Shown: positions 37,389-47,296, numbered from the stretch's first letter. The stretch: 58,252 nucleotides of DNA from Hoylesella shahii DSM 15611 = JCM 12083 (GCF_000613445.1 NZ_BAIZ01000023.1:1-58252); one strand, 5' to 3'. The notes: a model not told the origin generated them from the letters alone. A program made the numbers and translations.

Positions 37389-39443
37389 ATGAATGATTCC
37401 ATTATAACTAAAGGGCGCAACCTCAAAAGTGTGTTGTCATTAGGTGGTTTCGTGCTGGTGTCGCTGCTTGTAATTATGTGGTTTTTGCCACGAAACAATA
37501 AACCGCAATTGCGATACGATGTGGGAAAACCTTGGATGTATGGGTCGCTTATCGCTAAGTTCGACTTCCCCGTGTACAAAAGCGATGAAGTGATTAGGGA
37601 AGAGAAAGACTCTTTGCTCTCCCTCTTCCAACCCTATTACAACTATGATAAGTCAATGGAGAAGAAGCAGATGGCTAAATTGCATGCCGACTTCCCTAAT
37701 GGCATTCCTGGAGTGCCAGCTGCACAGATGCACACACTCTATGATAGGCTGCATCGCCTTTATCAGTCGGGTATTATTAACACGGCACAATATAACACCA
37801 TTGCCAAAGATTCGAACAATATGGTGCGTGTTATCATTGGTAAAAGGGCGCAGAGCATGCAAATAGGCTGCATTTATAGCACGATGCGAGCCTACGAACA
37901 GTTGCTCAACGACCAAGTTTTGAGTGATTATAAGCAGGCTTTGCAACAGGCCGATATTGTGAGTTATGTGCAACCCAATATTACCTACGACAAGGAACGA
38001 AGCACAACCGAATTGAACGACCTGCTTAGTTCGGTGCCATTGGCTAGCGGTATGGTGCTTTCAGGTCAGAAAATCATCGACCGCGGAGAGATTGTTAACG
38101 ACTATTCTTACCGCGTATTGACTTCGCTCGACCGCGAATTGGAACGTCGCAATGAGTCAAAGGCCGAGATTAAAAACACCGTTATCGGACAGTTTATTTA
38201 TGTGCTGCTATTGCTTTGCCTCTTCACGTGCTTCATTGTGCTGTTTAGACCACAATATCTAGGCAAAGTGCGCTCGGTGGTGATGCTCTATGTGATGATA
38301 ACCATTTATCCAGTGATAGTGTCTCTGTTTATGGAACACAGCTTACTGAGCGTGTATATCATCCCCTTTGCCATCGGCCCCATGTTTATTCGTGTGTTTA
38401 TGGACTCGCGCACGGCCTTCATCGCACATCTCGTGTCGATGCTCATCTGTGCCGTAGCCTTGAAATATCAGTTTGAATTTATACTCTTACAGCTGATAAG
38501 TGGACTGGTGGCTATCTATTCCTTGAGCGATCTCTCGGGTAGAGCACAATTGTTTAAGTGTGCCCTGTTTGTAACCGTGGGCAACTTTGTCACCTTCTTC
38601 ACGCTGCAGTTGATGCAAACGGGCGATGTGGCCAATTTTGAAGTGAGCATGTATAGCCACTTTGTGGCCAATGGCGTGCTGCTTTTGCTAGCCTATCCCT
38701 TGATGTTTGTTATCGAGCGAACGTTTGGCTTTACATCCAACGTTACACTTTTCGAACTGTCTAACACCAATAAGGGACTATTAAGAAAGATGAGCGAGGT
38801 GGCGCCAGGCACATTCCAACATTCTATTACTGTAGGAAATTTGGCAGCCGAGATAGCCAACCGCATCGGAGCAGATAGCTTGCTGGTGCGTACAGGAGCA
38901 CTCTATCACGACATTGGAAAAATGAATAACCCCGTGTTTTTCACCGAAAACCAAGTGGGTGTGAACCCCCACAAGGGATTACCTTATAAAGAAAGCGCCC
39001 GCATCATCATTAGTCATGTAACCGAAGGCGTGAAAATGGCCGAAAAGGCCAATCTTCCAGGCTTTGTAAGAGAGTTTATTCTCACCCATCATGGCTGTGG
39101 TATGGCCAAGTATTTCTACATCAACTATAAGAACGAACACCCCGATGAGGAAGTTGATGTGCGCGACTTCTCTTACCCAGGTCCCGACCCCTTTACACGC
39201 GAACAGGCCATTTTGATGATGGCCGACACGGTAGAGGCAGCCTCGCGCTCGCTACCCGAGTACACGGAAGAGAGTATTAAGGCATTGATAGATAGGCTTG
39301 TGGATGCGCAACTTGAAGAAGGGCACTTTAAAGAATGCCCCATTACGTTCAGGGATATAGCTGTGGCAAAGGCCGTTATGCTAGAAAGATTGAAGAGTAT
39401 TTACCACACACGCGTGTCGTATCCAACACTCAAACAGGCATAA
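37389..39443 (+). CDS. pgpH: PgpH-type 7TM-HD cyclic-di-AMP phosphodiesterase
   Basis: Domain order fits the 7TMR-HD family: an N-terminal membrane helix (residues 14-35), an extracytoplasmic 7TMR-HDED domain to about 260, seven membrane helices at about 270-450, and a cytoplasmic HD domain with LYHDIGKMNNPVFFTENQ, HVTEGVKMA, LTHHGCGMAKYF and MADTVEAASRS. PgpH enzymes hydrolyse c-di-AMP, a signal tied to potassium and cell-wall homeostasis. Length is 684 residues, within the family range. No partner cyclase is in this window. Confidence 0.9.
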   Translation: MNDSIITKGRNLKSVLSLGGFVLVSLLVIMWFLPRNNKPQLRYDVGKPWMYGSLIAKFDFPVYKSDEVIREEKDSLLSLFQPYYNYDKSMEKKQMAKLHADFPNGIPGVPAAQMHTLYDRLHRLYQSGIINTAQYNTIAKDSNNMVRVIIGKRAQSMQIGCIYSTMRAYEQLLNDQVLSDYKQALQQADIVSYVQPNITYDKERSTTELNDLLSSVPLASGMVLSGQKIIDRGEIVNDYSYRVLTSLDRELERRNESKAEIKNTVIGQFIYVLLLLCLFTCFIVLFRPQYLGKVRSVVMLYVMITIYPVIVSLFMEHSLLSVYIIPFAIGPMFIRVFMDSRTAFIAHLVSMLICAVALKYQFEFILLQLISGLVAIYSLSDLSGRAQLFKCALFVTVGNFVTFFTLQLMQTGDVANFEVSMYSHFVANGVLLLLAYPLMFVIERTFGFTSNVTLFELSNTNKGLLRKMSEVAPGTFQHSITVGNLAAEIANRIGADSLLVRTGALYHDIGKMNNPVFFTENQVGVNPHKGLPYKESARIIISHVTEGVKMAEKANLPGFVREFILTHHGCGMAKYFYINYKNEHPDEEVDVRDFSYPGPDPFTREQAILMMADTVEAASRSLPEYTEESIKALIDRLVDAQLEEGHFKECPITFRDIAVAKAVMLERLKSIYHTRVSYPTLKQA

Positions 39444-39620
39444 TCTTTGCAATATAATATTAGACTAGCAATAAAACAAAATGTAAGTGATATGTGCAAA
39501 GAATGCGCAAATCGTTGAAATTGTGCAATATATAATAACTTAAGGTAAAGATAAACGTAGTAATAACATTAACATTGGTTAAAAGTGGAATAGAAATAGT
39601 GATAATTCGAACAATTTCAC

Positions 39621-39628
39621 TAACTTTG
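39621..39628 (+). promoter_or_regulatory. Probable -7 element of the OmpP1/FadL gene
   Basis: TAACTTTG, 27 bases before the ATG at 39656. No clear TTTG at -33. Confidence 0.5.
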
Positions 39629-39655
39629 TAACCAAGATATTAACAACTGTTTAAT

Positions 39656-41195
39656 ATGCGCTCATTAAAAAAAGCCGGCTCGGCCATGGTATTGGCAATG
39701 TCAATTCACCTTATTCGCGGGGGGACTTTTAACGAACACCAACCATAACATTGCCTTTAATCGCAACTTCGCACGCGATGGCGTGATTGCCATCGACGGA
39801 GTGTACAGCAATCCTGCTGGAGTTGCCTTCCTCGATAAAGGATGGCATCTATCTTTAAACTTCCAAAACGCTTATCAAACGCGTACCATTCAAAGCGGAA
39901 TGGTGGTGAAGGCAGCACAATCTACTCCTTTTTATATGCCATTTGTGCTAAATGGCGGAGACGCAGAAGGCACAAAAACATATGTGGGTAAGGCCTCGGT
40001 GCCTATTCTTCCTTCGTTTCAGGGGGCCTACGTGGGTGATAAATGGAGTTTCCAACTGGGAATTGGATTGATTGGAGGTGGCGGAAAGGCTACGTTCGAC
40101 GACGGATTAGGGTCGTTTGAAAGGCAAGTGGCACTAATTCCTGCCAGTTTGGCGCAAGCCGGGATGGCATCGAGCACACCAGGTTACTCGTTGGCGAGCA
40201 ACATCAAGGGGCAACAGTATATCTTTGGTGTACAAATGGGCGCCACATATAAGTTTAACGAACACCTGTCGGCCTACGCTGGTATGCGTGTGAACTATGT
40301 TTACAACAAATACACAGGAAGTATTACCGACATATCGGCCAACATCGGTGGCGTAAACCAAAACCTATACGCCTACTTTGGCAACTTGGCCACCACCTAT
40401 AATACGCAGGCGGCTGCACTAAGAGCACAGGCCGAAACCGTAACAGACGCCACACTCAAGGCCAAATTGCTGGCCGGAGCGGCTCAAGCAGAAGGTGGAG
40501 CGCAGATGCTCACCGCAAAACAAACGCAGGTGAAAGATAAACACCTGGAGTGCGAACAAAGAGGATGGGGTGTGACACCCATTATCGGACTCGATTTTAA
40601 AGCTGGACGTTGGAACGTTGGCACAAGATTGGAGCTTAACACGCACCTCAATATTGAGAACGATACGAAGGTGGACGACACCGGACTGTTTCAACACGGT
40701 GTGAATACACCCAGCGACCTGCCTGGTTTGTGGACACTTGGCGCACAATATTCCATTTTGCCCAATCTTCGCGCGATGGCTTCGTACCACTTGTACTTCG
40801 ACAAGAGCGCGAGAATGGCAAACAACAAGCAAGACCTCCTTGGTGGAAATACGCAAGAATTCTTAGCTGGAATGGAATGGGACATTACACCCAACATCAC
40901 CGTTAGCGCTGGTGGACAACGCACAAAATATAATTTAGGCGATGGAGCTTATCTCACAGATATGAGTTTCGTAACCAGTAGCTACTCTATTGGCTTAGGT
41001 GCTCAAGTGAAATTGGCCAAGAATATGAGGCTAAACGTGGCCTACTTCTGGACCAACTACGAGAAATTTGATAAGACCTACCAACAAACAGTGGTAACCA
41101 ATGCCAACCCATTAGCCACTGTGACATTAGATAATACAGATCGATTTACTCGTACCAACAAAGTGTTGGGTGTGGGGCTTGACATCGATTTCTGA
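39656..41195 (+). CDS. OmpP1/FadL/TodX family outer-membrane transporter, frameshift in signal region
   Basis: The mature protein is a 14-strand-type barrel with the family start GLLTNTNHNIAFNRNFARDGVIAIDGVYSNPAG and ends VLGVGLDIDF. It probably passes hydrophobic compounds through the outer membrane. The largest open frame starts only at 39783, but the signal peptide begins at the ATG at 39656 (MRSLKKAGSAMVLAMS) in another frame. The frames join in a run of six G at 39719-39724, where five G would give an uninterrupted protein. Without the fix the protein lacks a signal and the start of the barrel. Sequencing error or G-tract switching are both possible. Confidence 0.88.
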
Positions 41196-41227
41196 TGAAC
41201 AATACTTTATCTAACTCTCTAATTCTC

Positions 41228-41272
41228 TGCCCATATCTTCATCCGCGAGGACAAAACGGTATGGGCCTTTTT
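41228..41272 (+). terminator. Terminator after the OmpP1/FadL gene
   Basis: GCCCATAT and GTATGGGC arms followed by six T. The loop is long (about 22 bases). Confidence 0.65.
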
Positions 41273-41821
41273 TATGCCCTTATGTTTAGACACAATCATT
41301 GATAACTTGTTATTGGCCAAAGAATAAATCTTTACAACGCAATGCTAAGATAGTTAATTTTATAAAATGCAGTAGCACGCAGGCAATTGCGCTAAAAAAC
41401 ATTCTTGAACTGTACAAAAGGCTAGTGTTTGCGCACGTTCACACGCGTATTAGCTTTAAGACTACCCGATTAGGCAGACCTAAAAAAAGTGATACATAAC
41501 CCTAAAATTTTGCAAATACACGATATATTTTATTCTAAAAGCGAATTTTGTATTAGTTTTGCATCGTGCATTCAAGAAACCAATAGTATGAAATAACAAT
41601 CAATTAAATGGGATGTGAGCAAACCTTCAGTGCAATAGCCAATCGCTTTAACTAATGGGATGCCCTAAACTTATGTATAACAAAACTCGCTAATCGTAAA
41701 ATCAACAACATTGCTTTGTGGCTTTGCGCCGCCGAACGAGAACTTAAGAGAGTTACTTGTGCGGTAGTAGTCCTAGTGTGGTGTAATATTCCTTGCAGAT
41801 TATCATTTTAACAATAAACAA
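41273..41821. other. Intergenic region with a probable promoter for the fimbrillin-like operon
   Basis: A TAGTTTTG box lies at 41554-41561. If used, the leader before the small gene at 41822 would be about 250 bases. Nothing else is recognisable. The 14-mer AACTTGTTATTGGC near 41304 also occurs near 51245. Confidence 0.4.
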
Positions 41822-42049
41822 ATGGAGAGAGAACAACTTAAAAAATTGCCTTATGCATTGCCTCAATGCATAACGGTTGAAATGGTCAATGAAAAGTTTT
41901 TATGCCTTTCAATCAGGGGTGACTACCCAAACAGCACCATTCCCGACGACTATCAGGATAAACCTGAACACACGGTCGGTAAAATTACATTTGGCTCAGG
42001 CCCTACCACACCAACAAAATCAAATTTATTTTTTGAGGAAGAAGACTAA
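41822..42049 (+). CDS. Small protein preceding a fimbrillin-like lipoprotein
   Basis: The 75-residue protein has no signal peptide. It begins MEREQLKKLPYALPQCITVE and contains EKFLCLSIRGDYPNS and a Thr/Ser/Pro-rich, acidic C-terminus (FFEEED). Short proteins of this style commonly precede lipoprotein or fimbrillin genes in Bacteroidales and Prevotella, as I recall, but their function is not known to me. It ends 27 bases before the next start, so the two are probably cotranscribed. Confidence 0.6.
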   Translation: MEREQLKKLPYALPQCITVEMVNEKFLCLSIRGDYPNSTIPDDYQDKPEHTVGKITFGSGPTTPTKSNLFFEEED

Positions 42050-42076
42050 AAAGATTAATTGAAAGAAAACATTACA

Positions 42077-43057
42077 ATGACAAAATACATTTTTAAGGCC
42101 CTGGCCTGCGCTTTTATTTTTGCGTCCTTGGCTGCATGTTCTAGCGATAATGCTGACAATAACGATGCTAATGAATTGAATACTGAAGCCACAAGTTTGA
42201 AAAACGGCTTTATTTTTAATGTAGAACTGGCCGACTATAACAGCACTCCTGCTACAAGAAACGGCGTTAACGTAGTTCCTGCAGTACAAACCACGAAGGT
42301 TAGACTAAGCAATGGCTTGGTTGCTAAGCTTACACTCACACCTGATTCTTCTGCTCAGAGTGCTGTTGCTGAAACACGTTATGTGCCCAACGATACTTAT
42401 ACGATGGAAGCTTATGGCGGTTCGAGCCACAAATTCAGAGGTTCTATCTCTGGACGAATTGTGAACAACCAGTTTATTCCTGACAATGGAAAAGAGGATA
42501 TTATCCTTCCCCACGGACATTATCACTTCTTGCTCTATAATAGCAAGGTGGTTAAACAAGATAGTATTCACAAAATTGCAATCGGAAATGCCGACGGTGC
42601 ACTCTTTGCTTTTGCAACACCCGACCTAAAAATTACACCCAACCGCCAAAAACTTATCTTCCATCTTAAGCGCAAAGGCGTGAGAGTGAAGATGAAACTC
42701 TCGGGAGCTGCCGCTTATTCGGGCGCTACGGCCAAACTAAGAAATGCTAACAACGTGGGACTTCCCGATAGCATCAAACATATTCTTACTGGCGATAATT
42801 GGTCTACCGCCTCAAGAAAGCCTTATTCTAAGGACCTAACATTTGGTAATGTGAGCAGAGATGCCAAGACCAATAAGTATGTTTCTTATGCCACAGAATA
42901 TGCTTACTTCCTTTATACCACCAATGCTCAAGACCTCATGATTGTATTTACTGGCGGTACTTACAACGGTCAAAGCATGATTGGCGCTGCATTGCCTTTC
43001 AACAACTTGGTGTTTGATGTGAACGGAAGCTATATTCTCAACGTAGAACTAGAATAA
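42077..43057 (+). CDS. Fimbrillin/Mfa-like family lipoprotein
   Basis: The ATG at 42077 opens a lipoprotein signal (MTKYIFKALACAFIFASLAAC; Cys at residue 21), then an acidic Asn/Asp-rich linker. The mature part has the fimbrillin-type layout: ATRNG near the start, DTYTMEAYGGSSHKFRG, DIILPHGHYHFLLYN, then a second beta domain with KLIFHLKRKGVRVKMKL and ending in YILNVELE. It is probably surface-exposed and may assemble in fimbriae or act as an anchor. The family call is moderate. A strong terminator follows. Confidence 0.7.
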   Translation: MTKYIFKALACAFIFASLAACSSDNADNNDANELNTEATSLKNGFIFNVELADYNSTPATRNGVNVVPAVQTTKVRLSNGLVAKLTLTPDSSAQSAVAETRYVPNDTYTMEAYGGSSHKFRGSISGRIVNNQFIPDNGKEDIILPHGHYHFLLYNSKVVKQDSIHKIAIGNADGALFAFATPDLKITPNRQKLIFHLKRKGVRVKMKLSGAAAYSGATAKLRNANNVGLPDSIKHILTGDNWSTASRKPYSKDLTFGNVSRDAKTNKYVSYATEYAYFLYTTNAQDLMIVFTGGTYNGQSMIGAALPFNNLVFDVNGSYILNVELE

Positions 43058-43141
43058 TAAGCGTGAACCTGCTGACAACTGTCTTGCAAAGCATTGAAAG
43101 ATGCGCGCAATTGTTGCGGGGGCGACACAAATAATATATAG

Positions 43142-43178
43142 AACGAGACTTTCCTAAGGGGGAGTCTCGTTTTTTTTT
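43142..43178 (+). terminator. Terminator after the fimbrillin-like gene
   Basis: AACGAGACT pairs with AGTCTCGTT, followed by a long T run. Confidence 0.85.
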
Positions 43179-43386
43179 GTGCCTAACAGCTGCGTTGTAT
43201 CCATTTTGCGTGGCGCTCGTTTTAGATAAATCAACACTTGCAACGCACTTTTAATGCACCAACCGCATACCATATTCGTCGCTCCAAATATTGCACAAGA
43301 GCGCAAAAACGTGCGGTAAATCTGTTAATTTGTTGAAAACGCACTTAAAGCAGAACAAGAAATGCTGAGAATAGAATGTTTTTACA

Positions 43387-43394
43387 TATTTTTG
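43387..43394 (+). promoter_or_regulatory. Probable -7 element of the XRE-cupin/ligase operon
   Basis: TATTTTTG matches TAnnTTTG, 115 bases before the ATG at 43509. Confidence 0.4.
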
Positions 43395-43508
43395 CAGTGC
43401 GTTTAAATCTGCATTTAGCTTCAATCGAAGGTTTAAGGCGAGCATGCTTTGCACTTCGCATAAAGTGAAAATGCTGGTTTTAATTACTAAATACAAATAG
43501 AATTGTCA

Positions 43509-44062
43509 ATGGAAGAGTCAATAAAATCAATTGGGCAGCGCTTAAAGGTCTGCGCGAGGTGCTAAACATACCTGCTGAAGAGATTGCCGACCTGTGCGAA
43601 ATATCTCTCGAACATTATCTCAAGATGGAAGATGGCACAGCCGATCCCTCGGTTTATCGCCTAGCCAAAATCTCAAAACGCTATGGTATCGACCTCGATG
43701 TGCTACTTTTTGGCGAAGAACCGCGCATGAGTGCCTACTATCTCACACGCAAAGGTAGCGGACTAAGTGTTGAACGCGGCAACGATTATCAGTATCAGAG
43801 TTTAGCCAGCGGTTTTCGTGGGCGCAAGATGGAACCTTTCCTCGCCCAAGTAGACCCATTGCCAGAGGGAAAGACCTATCGCAAGAATACCCATAATGGG
43901 CAAGAGTTCGACTATATCGTTGAAGGTTCGATGGAACTAACGCTTGGCGAGAAGGTGATGGTACTCAAAGAGGGCGACAGTGTTTACTTCGATGCCACCA
44001 AACCGCATCGCATGCAAGCCCTAGGGGGTAAGCCTGTGAAGTTTTTATGTGTTATAATATAG
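43509..44062 (+). CDS. XRE-family regulator with cupin domain, N-terminal frameshift
   Basis: An N-terminal helix-turn-helix (IGQRLKGLREVLNIPAEEIA, then CEISLEHYLKMEDGTADPSVYRLAKISKRY) is joined to a C-terminal cupin_2 barrel (GQEFDYIVEGSMELTLGEK, EGDSVYFDATKPHRMQALGG). The long open frame starts only at a GTG (43559), but the true N-terminus begins at the ATG at 43509 in another frame. An AAA run at 43544-43546 needs one more A to join them. Proteins of this build regulate adjacent metabolic genes in response to a small ligand. It lies 13 bases before the ligase gene, its likely target. Confidence 0.85.
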
Positions 44063-44075
44063 GAGAAAAACACCA

Positions 44076-45734
44076 ATGGTAGAAAGATTTTTAAAGCAAA
44101 CAACATTTACGTCAACAGAAGATTATAACAGAAATCTCGAATTTCTTATTCCAGATAACTTTAATTTTGCCTACGATGTGATGGATGCGTGGGCAGTAGA
44201 AGCACCCGAAAAGACTGCGCTTATATGGGCTAGCGATGAAGGAGGAGAGCGAATTTTCTCGTTTGCCGACCTAAAGCGGGAAAGCGATTGCGCTGCTTCT
44301 TATTTCCAAGAGTTGGGTATTGGTCGTGGCGACATGGTGATGCTCATCCTTAAGCGTAAGTACGAATGGTGGATTGCCATGCTGGCACTCTGCAAACTGG
44401 GTGCTGTTGCCATCCCTGCAACACACATGCTTACTGCCCACGACATTGTTTATCGCAACAATAGTGCTAGTGTTAAAGCCATTGTTTGTGTGGGCGAAGA
44501 ATATGTACTCAACCAAGTGCAGGGCGCAATGGCCGACAGTCCTACGGTAGAAACACTTGTTAGCATCGGTCCTGATGTGCCACAGGGTTTTCATTCGTGG
44601 CAAACAGGAGTGGAAAAGGCAGTTCCCTTTGTGCGTCCAGCTGATGTAAATACCAACGACGACACCATGTTGATGTATTTTACCAGTGGAACGAGTGGCG
44701 AACCCAAGATGGTGGCACATGATTTTCTTTATCCCCTTGGACATATTCCCACGGGCGTGTTTTGGCATAACCTAGGAACCGAGAGCATACACCTCACGGT
44801 GGCCGACACGGGATGGGGTAAAGCTGTGTGGGGTAAGCTGTATGGACAGTGGATAGCTGGGGCTGCTGTGTTTGTGTTCGACCACGAAAAGTTCTCGGCC
44901 GACAAGATTTTGCGCATGATAGAGAAATATCGCATCACCTCGTTTTGCGCTCCACCCACAGTATATCGGTTCCTTATTCACGAAGATTTTAAAGATTACG
45001 ACCTTAGTTCGCTTACTTATTGCACCACAGCTGGCGAGGCTTTAAACGCTGCTGTGTATAAGAAGTTCTACGAACGCACGGGAATTAAACTGATGGAAGG
45101 TTTCGGACAAACCGAAACTTGCATGACACTGGGCACTATGCCATGGATGGAACCCAAGCCTGGCTCTATGGGTAAGCCCAATGCGCAATACGAAATAGAC
45201 CTTGTTAGACCTGATGGCACATCGTGCGAAGATGGCGAAAAGGGACAGATTGTGGTGCGTGTGGGTAACAAAAAGCCGCTTGGACTCTTCAAAGAATATT
45301 ACCGTGATGCCGAACTAACGCATAAAGTTTACCACGATGGCGTGTATTACACAGGCGATATTGCTTGGCGCGACGAGGATGGATATTACTGGTTTGTGGG
45401 CAGAGCCGATGATGTGATTAAGAGTAGTGGTTATCGTATCGGACCGTTTGAAGTGGAAAGTGCACTCATGACCCACCCTGCTGTGGTGGAATGTGCTATT
45501 ACAGGCGTGCCAGATGATATTCGCGGTATGGTGGTTAAGGCCACTGTGGTGTTGCGCGGTGAATGGAAAAGCAAGGCCGGAGACGAACTTAAAAAAGAGT
45601 TGCAAGAGCATGTGAAGCACGAAACTGCACCCTATAAGTACCCCCGCATTGTGGAATTTGTGGACGAACTGCCTAAAACCATCAGCGGAAAGATTAGGCG
45701 CGTGGAGATTAGGCAGAAGGATAATGCCAAATAG
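44076..45734 (+). CDS. AMP-forming acyl-CoA synthetase (acetyl/medium-chain type)
   Basis: The 552-residue ANL-superfamily ligase shows MYFTSGTSGEPKMVAHD (AMP-binding loop), TTAGEALN, EGFGQTET, YYTGDIAWRDEDGYYWFVGRADD and the C-terminal lysine motif PKTISGKIRR. It activates a carboxylic acid with ATP and joins it to CoA. The substrate cannot be fixed; the closest feel is medium-chain or acetate-type. A Shine-Dalgarno-like GGAGA lies 11 bases before the ATG, unusual in this window. It is coupled to the upstream XRE-cupin regulator. Confidence 0.9.
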   Translation: MVERFLKQTTFTSTEDYNRNLEFLIPDNFNFAYDVMDAWAVEAPEKTALIWASDEGGERIFSFADLKRESDCAASYFQELGIGRGDMVMLILKRKYEWWIAMLALCKLGAVAIPATHMLTAHDIVYRNNSASVKAIVCVGEEYVLNQVQGAMADSPTVETLVSIGPDVPQGFHSWQTGVEKAVPFVRPADVNTNDDTMLMYFTSGTSGEPKMVAHDFLYPLGHIPTGVFWHNLGTESIHLTVADTGWGKAVWGKLYGQWIAGAAVFVFDHEKFSADKILRMIEKYRITSFCAPPTVYRFLIHEDFKDYDLSSLTYCTTAGEALNAAVYKKFYERTGIKLMEGFGQTETCMTLGTMPWMEPKPGSMGKPNAQYEIDLVRPDGTSCEDGEKGQIVVRVGNKKPLGLFKEYYRDAELTHKVYHDGVYYTGDIAWRDEDGYYWFVGRADDVIKSSGYRIGPFEVESALMTHPAVVECAITGVPDDIRGMVVKATVVLRGEWKSKAGDELKKELQEHVKHETAPYKYPRIVEFVDELPKTISGKIRRVEIRQKDNAK

Positions 45735-45850
45735 CAATCGTGCTTTGCGGCTCTATTCAATGGCCCTGGCGAAATGCTAGTGGCTTGTTGCACGCTGCTT
45801 AGTTGTTGCTACGAGGGCGAAAACACCCCTCGCGCGCGTATATATATAAG

Positions 45851-45899
45851 GAGAACGCGACTGGTGCATGGTGCGCCACTCGCGTTCTCTTGCTTTTTT
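45851..45899 (+). terminator. Terminator after the acyl-CoA ligase
   Basis: GAGAACGCGA pairs exactly with TCGCGTTCTC, followed by TTGCTTTTTT. Confidence 0.8.
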
Positions 45900-45999
45900 C
45901 GAGCTTGTTGTTGATTGATGACAGCTGCCCTAAGCGTAGCATACTTTATTTGTGCCGCGTTGGGACAAGGCTTGTTGCTGTCGATAATGGCAGTTTGAG

Positions 46000-46665
46000 T
46001 TAAAGTTTGTTCCTGTCTAATATTGTAATGCGCTTTCCTTCAACGCGAATGGCGCCAGCTTCCTGCAATTCGGACATGGTTCTGAGTAGCGAAAACTTTT
46101 GTATGCCAAAGCTCTCGGCAATCTCTTGGCGCGACTTGTTTAGCTGAACCACATTAGAACCCTGCTTGCCTGCAGCCTCTTTAAGGAAGTAACCCACCTT
46201 TTCGCGCACGGTAAACAAACTTAGCACGCGCATTTTCTTGGTGAGAAACACGTCGATGTTAGACAAGATAGTGATGAAGTTGCGGCGCAACACAGGGTTG
46301 ATGTCGATAAGTTCCACGAAATCGGGCTTCGATATACGCAGCACAGTCGTCTCTTTCTCGGTCTCAACACTAACAGGCATCAAATTGTCTTTAGCAAAGA
46401 TGAAGGCAGGGGCCACCAAATCGCCACCCACGAGACGACTAACCTCAACCGATTTACCCGAAAGACTCACCATCCTAGCCACCATTTCGCCCTCCACAAT
46501 GAGGTCTACATGGCGGTAAGGCATGCCGGCAAGAATGTAAATGTCTTTCTTGTCGAACTTTACTAGCTTATATTTAGCGCCCTCCACGATATCTATGAGA
46601 TGCTGTTCGCTTATGTTATTAAAGAGCGGACAACGTGTCAGGGCATTTATTATTTTCTTTTCCAT
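46000..46665 (-). CDS. Crp/Fnr-family transcriptional regulator
   Basis: The 221-residue protein has an N-terminal cyclic-nucleotide-binding-like barrel (about residues 10-125, VDLIVEGEMVARMV, VGGDLVAPAF) and a C-terminal winged helix (VREKVGYFLKEAA, LNKSRQEIAESFGIQKFSLLRTMSELQEAGAI). No N-terminal cysteine cluster for an Fe-S centre is seen, so it is not classical FNR. The ligand is unknown. It is divergent from a single-domain cupin, with two palindromes in between. Confidence 0.9.
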   Translation of the reverse strand: MEKKIINALTRCPLFNNISEQHLIDIVEGAKYKLVKFDKKDIYILAGMPYRHVDLIVEGEMVARMVSLSGKSVEVSRLVGGDLVAPAFIFAKDNLMPVSVETEKETTVLRISKPDFVELIDINPVLRRNFITILSNIDVFLTKKMRVLSLFTVREKVGYFLKEAAGKQGSNVVQLNKSRQEIAESFGIQKFSLLRTMSELQEAGAIRVEGKRITILDRNKL

Positions 46666-46668
46666 TGG

Positions 46669-46680
46669 TTACAAATGTAA
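46669..46680. promoter_or_regulatory. Candidate Crp/Fnr operator 1
   Basis: TTACAAATGTAA has perfect TTACA/TGTAA half-sites. It sits just upstream of the Crp/Fnr start codon, where binding would block its own expression. Confidence 0.45.
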
Positions 46681-46711
46681 TCAAAATTATTCGTATGGCA
46701 TGCATTTTTGG

Positions 46712-46723
46712 TCACAAATGTTA
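46712..46723. promoter_or_regulatory. Candidate Crp/Fnr operator 2
   Basis: TCACAAATGTTA is a near copy of operator 1, with its centre 43 bases away (about four helical turns). It lies in the intergenic region shared with the divergent cupin gene. Confidence 0.4.
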
Positions 46724-46890
46724 TCCGTAAAAATATTGGTACGGCTTTTGTTCGTTGCTTAGTGTAGCAAAAAGGACACAAGTTTGTATAAAGTGGGCCG
46801 AACACATGGCAATAGCTCACATCACTTACACACTCACACACCCCCGTAAGGCTACCAATATCAACATCAATACTAAATAAACAAACAGAT

Positions 46891-47217
46891 ATGGATAAGA
46901 AAATTGAAAAAGGAACCGTGATTGTAACCAACGAAGTGATTGATTATGCCGAAGGAGGCGTTGTAAGTAAAGAGTTTGTAAGAACCAATACCGGCACGCT
47001 AACCCTCTTTGCTTTCGACGAAGGCCAAGGACTTAGCGAACATTCAGCCCCCTTTGATGCCACTGTTCAGGTGATAGATGGCGAAGCCGAGATAAAAATA
47101 GACGGCGTAGCACACACTGTTAAAGCCGGCGAAATGATTATTATGCCTGCCAATCACCCCCACGCGCTGTTTGCACATAAACGTTTTAAAATGCTGCTCA
47201 CTATGATTAGGGGATAA
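46891..47217 (+). CDS. Small single-domain cupin protein
   Basis: The 108-residue protein is one cupin_2 domain: LSEHSAPFDATVQVIDGEAEIKI (motif 1, with His and Glu) and AGEMIIMPANHPHALFAHKRFKMLLTM (motif 2). The histidines and glutamate could bind a metal. The pathway is unknown. It is divergent from the Crp/Fnr regulator, a plausible controller, and ends before a terminator. Confidence 0.85.
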   Translation: MDKKIEKGTVIVTNEVIDYAEGGVVSKEFVRTNTGTLTLFAFDEGQGLSEHSAPFDATVQVIDGEAEIKIDGVAHTVKAGEMIIMPANHPHALFAHKRFKMLLTMIRG

Positions 47218-47256
47218 AATACCTACAAATAACAGATATAAATTAATTCTTTATCT

Positions 47257-47296
47257 AGGGCGGACGGGAACGTGAGTTTCCGTCTGCCTTTGTTTT
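47257..47296 (+). terminator. Terminator after the cupin gene
   Basis: AGGGCGGACGGGAA pairs with TTTCCGTCTGCCT (some G-U pairs), followed by TTGTTTT. Confidence 0.75.

Noticed and set aside
37247..37396. 49-codon frame overlapping the pgpH start
   Set aside because: It is short and basic, with no recognisable motif; it may be translated, but the sequence alone does not support it.
46670..46677. TACATTTG on the minus strand as a -7 promoter box for the Crp/Fnr gene
   Set aside because: Transcription would begin at the start codon, and the box is part of a perfect palindrome, so an operator is the better reading.
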